Assembly: GCF_003369915.1 (NCBI RefSeq)
Contig: NC_046677.1
Location: forward strand, 31,514,913-31,578,912
Origin: Drosophila miranda
Lineage: Eukaryota > Arthropoda > Insecta > Diptera > Drosophilidae
Reading direction: 5' to 3'
Length of the DNA: 64,000 nt
The notes under the pieces were generated by a model. That model did not search any database and was not told the origin of the DNA. It saw nothing but the letters and a program-made list of their open reading frames with translations. Of the stretch, positions 60,896-64,000 are shown piece after piece; within the stretch, counting starts at the first letter, position 1; every line of letters starts with the position of its first letter. The translations under genes and the position numbers were made by a program.

Positions 60896-60986
60896 TAATC
60901 CTCCAAAGGTATGCACACGCACCGCGGACAAGACATTCTCACCTAATAATCCGCCTTAATTAAATTCCTTAGCCCTGCTATAAAAA
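60896..60986 (+). promoter_or_regulatory. Rh5 promoter: Otd (K50) sites, RCSI and TATA box
   Basis: TTAATTAAATTC at 60956-60967 fits the rhodopsin core sequence I (YTAATYNRATTN), the Pax6-type element of all fly opsin promoters. TATAAAAA at 60979-60986 is 12 bp further on, the usual arrangement. K50 homeodomain sites TAATCC lie at 60896-60901 and 60947-60952; Otd activates Rh3 and Rh5 through such sites. A likely transcription start is CCAGTC around 61012, which leaves a 5' UTR of about 90 nt. Confidence 0.75.
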
Positions 60987-61104
60987 CATCATGACCGAAG
61001 GCTCCACAGGCCAGTCAAAGGCCAGAATGTGGGGACGTACCAGAGCAAAGTAGAGGCGCCAGGGCAGTGGTTTGTGGAACTCAAGTTCATTTCTTCCTGC
61101 CAGG

Positions 61105-62386
61105 ATGCACCTCAATGGTCCGAGTGGGCCGCAGGCCTTTGTGAACGACAGCTCTGGAGATGTCGGCGGCGCACTCTATCCCATTGGACATAGCTATCCG
61201 GCGGAATATCAGCATATGGTGCATGCCCACTGGCGGGGATTTCGCGAAGCACCAATCTATTATCACGCCGGCATTTACATTGCCTTCATAGTCCTCATGT
61301 TCTCCAATCTATTTGGCAATGGCTTGGTCATCTGGATTTTCTCCACGTAAGAAAGGTCTCACTCCTAACTTATGTAATTGTTTCCTAAATTGTTTCTCTA
61401 ATCAGCTCCAAGTCCCTGCGAACTCCATCTAATCTGCTGATTCTGAATCTGGCCGTCTTTGATCTGTTCATGTGTAGCAATATGCCGCATTATCTTCTCA
61501 ATGCGGCTGTTGGGTATATCGTTGGCGGGGATCTAGGATGCGATATTTATGCGTTGAATGGCGGCATATCTGGCATGGGTGCATCAATAACGAATGCCTT
61601 CATTGCCTTCGACCGTTACAAGACCATCTCGAACCCGATTGATGGGCGTTTAAGTTACGGACAAATTGTGATCTTGATTATTTTTACTTGGCTGTGGGCC
61701 ACGCCCTTTTCGGTTCTACCCCTGTTTCAGATCTGGGGCCGCTATCAGCCGGGTTAGTTGATTTTGGCCACAGCCGGCAGAGTAAGTACCTTTAAGAATT
61801 GACAAGAATCCATCTTTCAGAGGGTTTCCTGACTAGCTGCACCTTCGACTATCTGTCCAGCACGGATGAGAATCGACTGTTTGTGCGCACCATCTTTGTG
61901 TGGTCGTATGTCATACCGATGACCATGATCCTAACCTCCTACTACAAGCTCTTCACCCACGTCCGCACCCACGAGAAGATGTTGGCCAATCAGGCCAAGA
62001 AGATGAATGTGAAATCGCTGTCGGCCAATGCCTCCAACGACAACATGAGTGTGGAGCTGCGGATTGCCAAGGCAGCCCTAATCATCTATATGCTGTTCAT
62101 CCTGGCCTGGACTCCGTACTCGGTGGTGGCCTTGATCGGTTGCTTTGGGGAGCAACAGCTGATAACGCCCTTCGTCTCCATGCTGCCGTGCCTGGCCGCC
62201 AAGTCTGTTTCCTGCCTGGATCCCTGGGTGTATGCCACCAGTCATCCCAAGTTCCGCCTGGAGCTGGAGCGTCGTTTGCCTTGGCTGGGCATTCGGGAGA
62301 AGCATGCCGCTTCTGGATCATCTGGGGGTCAGGAGAGTGTGGCCAGTGTCAGTGGCGACACGCTGGCGCTCAGTGTCCAAAACTGA
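61105..62386 (+). CDS. Rh5: Rhodopsin 5, blue-sensitive opsin of R8 photoreceptors
   Basis: Three exons, 61105-61346, 61406-61752 and 61821-62386, encode 384 residues, against 382 in D. melanogaster. Key opsin features: disulfide Cys126-Cys203, the DRY motif at 150-152 after TM3, seven membrane spans, and chromophore Lys324 in TM7 (AAKSVSC). The tail SVASVSGDTLALSVQN is nearly identical to the fly protein. Known role: Gq-coupled light receptor in pale-type R8 cells and larval Bolwig's organ. The ATG at 61105 gives the known MH-NGPSGPQA start; an ATG-like frame 33 nt upstream is unsupported by the family. Regulated by the RCSI/Otd promoter described above. No defects. Confidence 0.98.
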
Positions 62387-62684
62387 TGATACATCGGATA
62401 TACATAGCCCCTGAAATGGTAAATGGATTACGAGTTGATTAGTTTAGTTCTAAGTGCGCAACGAACTACAAAAGTTCAAAAAATACAAACCAAAAAAAGT
62501 TGGCATTTGAAAAGAATACCTTTAAAGTCCATATGCATGGATCTAGGGCATACAAAAGGTACAAATCAGAAAAAGTTGAGCTGATCTGGGCGAACTTCTT
62601 AAGTTCCCAGCAAAGCTAAGTGAGATTTGGTGGCAGACTCTCAATTTCGTTTCGTAGTATGTTGCACCAGCTATTGAAGTTTTA
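62387..62684 (+). other. Rh5 3' flank
   Basis: AT-rich sequence after the Rh5 stop. No AATAAA is obvious within the first 250 nt. It also contains two near-copies of an ACAAA-(C/T)CA-AAAAAGTTG phrase (62485-62500 and 62560-62577). Confidence 0.4.
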
Positions 62685-63218
62685 CTACTCCTGATTCGGT
62701 GGCGTGATGATGCTATTCTTTATCCTGTCAAGTCTCACCGGGCTTGCCTTAGATACAGCTTTTGTTATATGCGCTCTCTTGTTTTCCTTGTTGTTCGTAT
62801 ATTTAATTGACAGTTCCTCCGATAAATGATCCGTATCTATATGACATGTTGCATGTACAAGTTTTCGCTTTCTAGTGTAATCTGAACACTTATCCAGGGT
62901 TTTTGTTGGTCTTCCTATTGCTCGTCCTGTGGACGTGGACGGTCCATCATATAGCAAGCTGTTTCCAATTAGCCAGCTTGTGTATTTGCTATTAAACAAT
63001 TCAATCTTACGGTGTGAGATCACCCATTTCTTTTTAATGTTAATATGTGCACAAATAATTTTCTTTCTTGTACTTGTATTTGTATGCTGTTCTGTGCTGT
63101 CCGATACTAAATTTAATTCATTAAGAACAGTTTCCACGAATTCGTTTGAGGTGCTTGAATTTCTAAATATCTCGAAGAACTTTGTATTATTCATTGTCAT
63201 TTTAAAAATTGTATTCAC
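62685..63218 (-). CDS. Probable transposon-derived ORF, uncharacterised
   Basis: An uninterrupted 177-codon frame with ATG, in DNA too AT-rich for such a frame to be likely by chance. A basic patch reads AIGRPTKTLDKCSDYTRKRK, then SEELS and AHITKAVSKASPVRLDRIK. I recall a similar order (GRP-x-K-x-F/L ... SD/E-x-T-K-R-RK ... S-P-x-R) at the N-terminus of uncharacterised, multi-copy arthropod ORFs that behave like mobile-element genes. No transposase catalytic domain follows before the stop. It could be a fragment, a truncated element, or a host gene. The family is uncertain. Confidence 0.4.
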   Translation of the reverse strand: MNTIFKMTMNNTKFFEIFRNSSTSNEFVETVLNELNLVSDSTEQHTNTSTRKKIICAHINIKKKWVISHRKIELFNSKYTSWLIGNSLLYDGPSTSTGRAIGRPTKTLDKCSDYTRKRKLVHATCHIDTDHLSEELSIKYTNNKENKRAHITKAVSKASPVRLDRIKNSIITPPNQE

Positions 63219-64000
63219 TAATGTTGGCTTAGACGCAACTGAATCCTTTAAAAGTCAAAATAAGACTATAGAGCTGGGCTAAAAATGAATTCAATATATA
63301 CACATATGTAGGTACCACCCTTTGACATAATAAAAACATTACAAAACCTGCTAAAAAAGACAGGTAATGGTAGAAATACTAGCCTGCATATTCATTCATA
63401 ACCAACAACATAATTGAGGTAGCGCGAAATGGAAAATTATTCTAATATTGAGTGTACCTGAGCATATGGATTCATTAGTACCTACATTTTGAGCAGTTTT
63501 TCAACTTTGACTGGACTTTACAAAAATATTTACCTAAATTTTTCCGAGATTTTTATTGTATTTGTTCCTTGAACTATTTATTACCTAAGTCTAAAAGCCC
63601 TTTCTGCGCTTCGGAGCCGTTTGGCTTCTATACCGATTTACCTGTCACAACCTCGCACAAAAAACGGTCAAAATATGATTTTGTATGGGATTTAAGAGCT
63701 GTGATAGCCGTTTTTGACCGTTTTTGAAGGTTTGATTTTTGAAAGCTCTGGAAAATTCTCTATTAAATGCGTGTATTCATTGTATCCAAAGCGCTAAAAA
63801 AAAATCTCCGACTTTTGCCACCTCTTTTCGTCGAAATCGCCACGCTGCAGGGTTTCAACTTGGTATCAGGCGAACAGCGTTTGCAGCAGCAAAAACACAG
63901 TATTCAATGAGTGGAAAGAAGTTCTGGTTCTTTGTTGCCTTCAACCAAATTGCGGATCTCCGCATGCAACCACGGGGTTGGAAGCAGTGTTCCTATTCAA
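63219..64000. other. Repeat-like AT-rich DNA at the window end
   Basis: No gene. Contains a tandem of the phrase GCCGTTTTTGACCGTTTTT (63708-63726) and, at 63873-63898, GGTATCAGGCGAACAG followed by GCAGCAGCAAA. The latter resembles the inner edge of the palindrome (GGATACCAGGCGAACAG, then CAGCAGCAAG near 48560-48590), suggesting that a member of the same repeat family begins here. Confidence 0.45.

Noticed and set aside
1-64000. tRNA, rRNA or CRISPR arrays
   Set aside because: No convincing tRNA B-box/A-box pairs, rRNA-like stretches or regularly spaced short repeats were seen; CRISPR is not expected in a fly genome.

Overview
This is a stretch of a Drosophila nuclear genome, on the arm corresponding to D. 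melanogaster 2L (Muller element B). The evidence is a near-complete match to rhodopsin Rh5, the giant fly gene tweek, Nfs1 and a Hacd-type dehydratase, short GT-AG introns of about 50-70 bp, and Drosophila core-promoter motifs (DRE, E-box). The species is not melanogaster; an obscura-group fly is plausible but not provable from this window alone.

Layout. 1-2380: low-complexity intergenic DNA. 2383-26876, minus strand: tweek, which I could assemble into 22 coding exons that stay in frame from start to stop (5,142 codons). Two other genes sit in its introns: an MMADHC (cblD)-family gene in intron 1 (24477-25256, same strand) and a five-exon gene for an unrecognised secreted acidic protein in intron 8 (15497-17090, opposite strand). 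27446-28623: a divergent promoter and ETFRF1/LYRM5 on the plus strand. 28750-31350: AT-rich, repeat-laden DNA. 31355-38487, minus: an HNK-1/chondroitin-type sulfotransferase with a 6 kb first intron and an apparent 1-nt insertion in its PAPS-binding loop. 38610-40846, minus: a U11/U12-25K (SNRNP25)-like gene with an Arg/Ser/His-rich N-terminal extension; an MPC2-like mitochondrial pyruvate carrier gene is nested in its intron 2 on the other strand (39178-39729). 41285-42739, plus: Nfs1. 43037-43780, minus: Hacd2, tail-to-tail with Nfs1.

43890-51710 is accessory DNA: a duplicated promoter-proximal segment, a broken zinc-finger relic, then a 6.2 kb near-perfect palindrome (arms about 3.04 kb, about 76 bp spacer) built of duplicated exon-like modules and a roughly 120/241 bp higher-order repeat. 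Right of it are two tandem ZAD-C2H2 zinc-finger genes (51958-53241, 53993-55216). 55220-60880 is intergenic with no supportable gene. 61105-62386, plus: Rh5, with a recognisable photoreceptor promoter. The end of the window holds a probable transposon-derived ORF and repetitive DNA.

Functional themes are housekeeping and mitochondrial: Fe-S cluster sulfur supply (Nfs1), pyruvate import (MPC2-like), electron-transfer flavoprotein regulation (ETFRF1) and a cobalamin-trafficking relative (MMADHC). These are mixed with membrane lipid biology (tweek lipid transfer, Hacd2 very-long-chain fatty acid synthesis) and one photoreceptor gene. The most unusual structure is the palindrome, which lies between the Nfs1/Hacd2 block and the zinc-finger/Rh5 block and may mark a rearrangement breakpoint or an uncharacterised foldback-type element.
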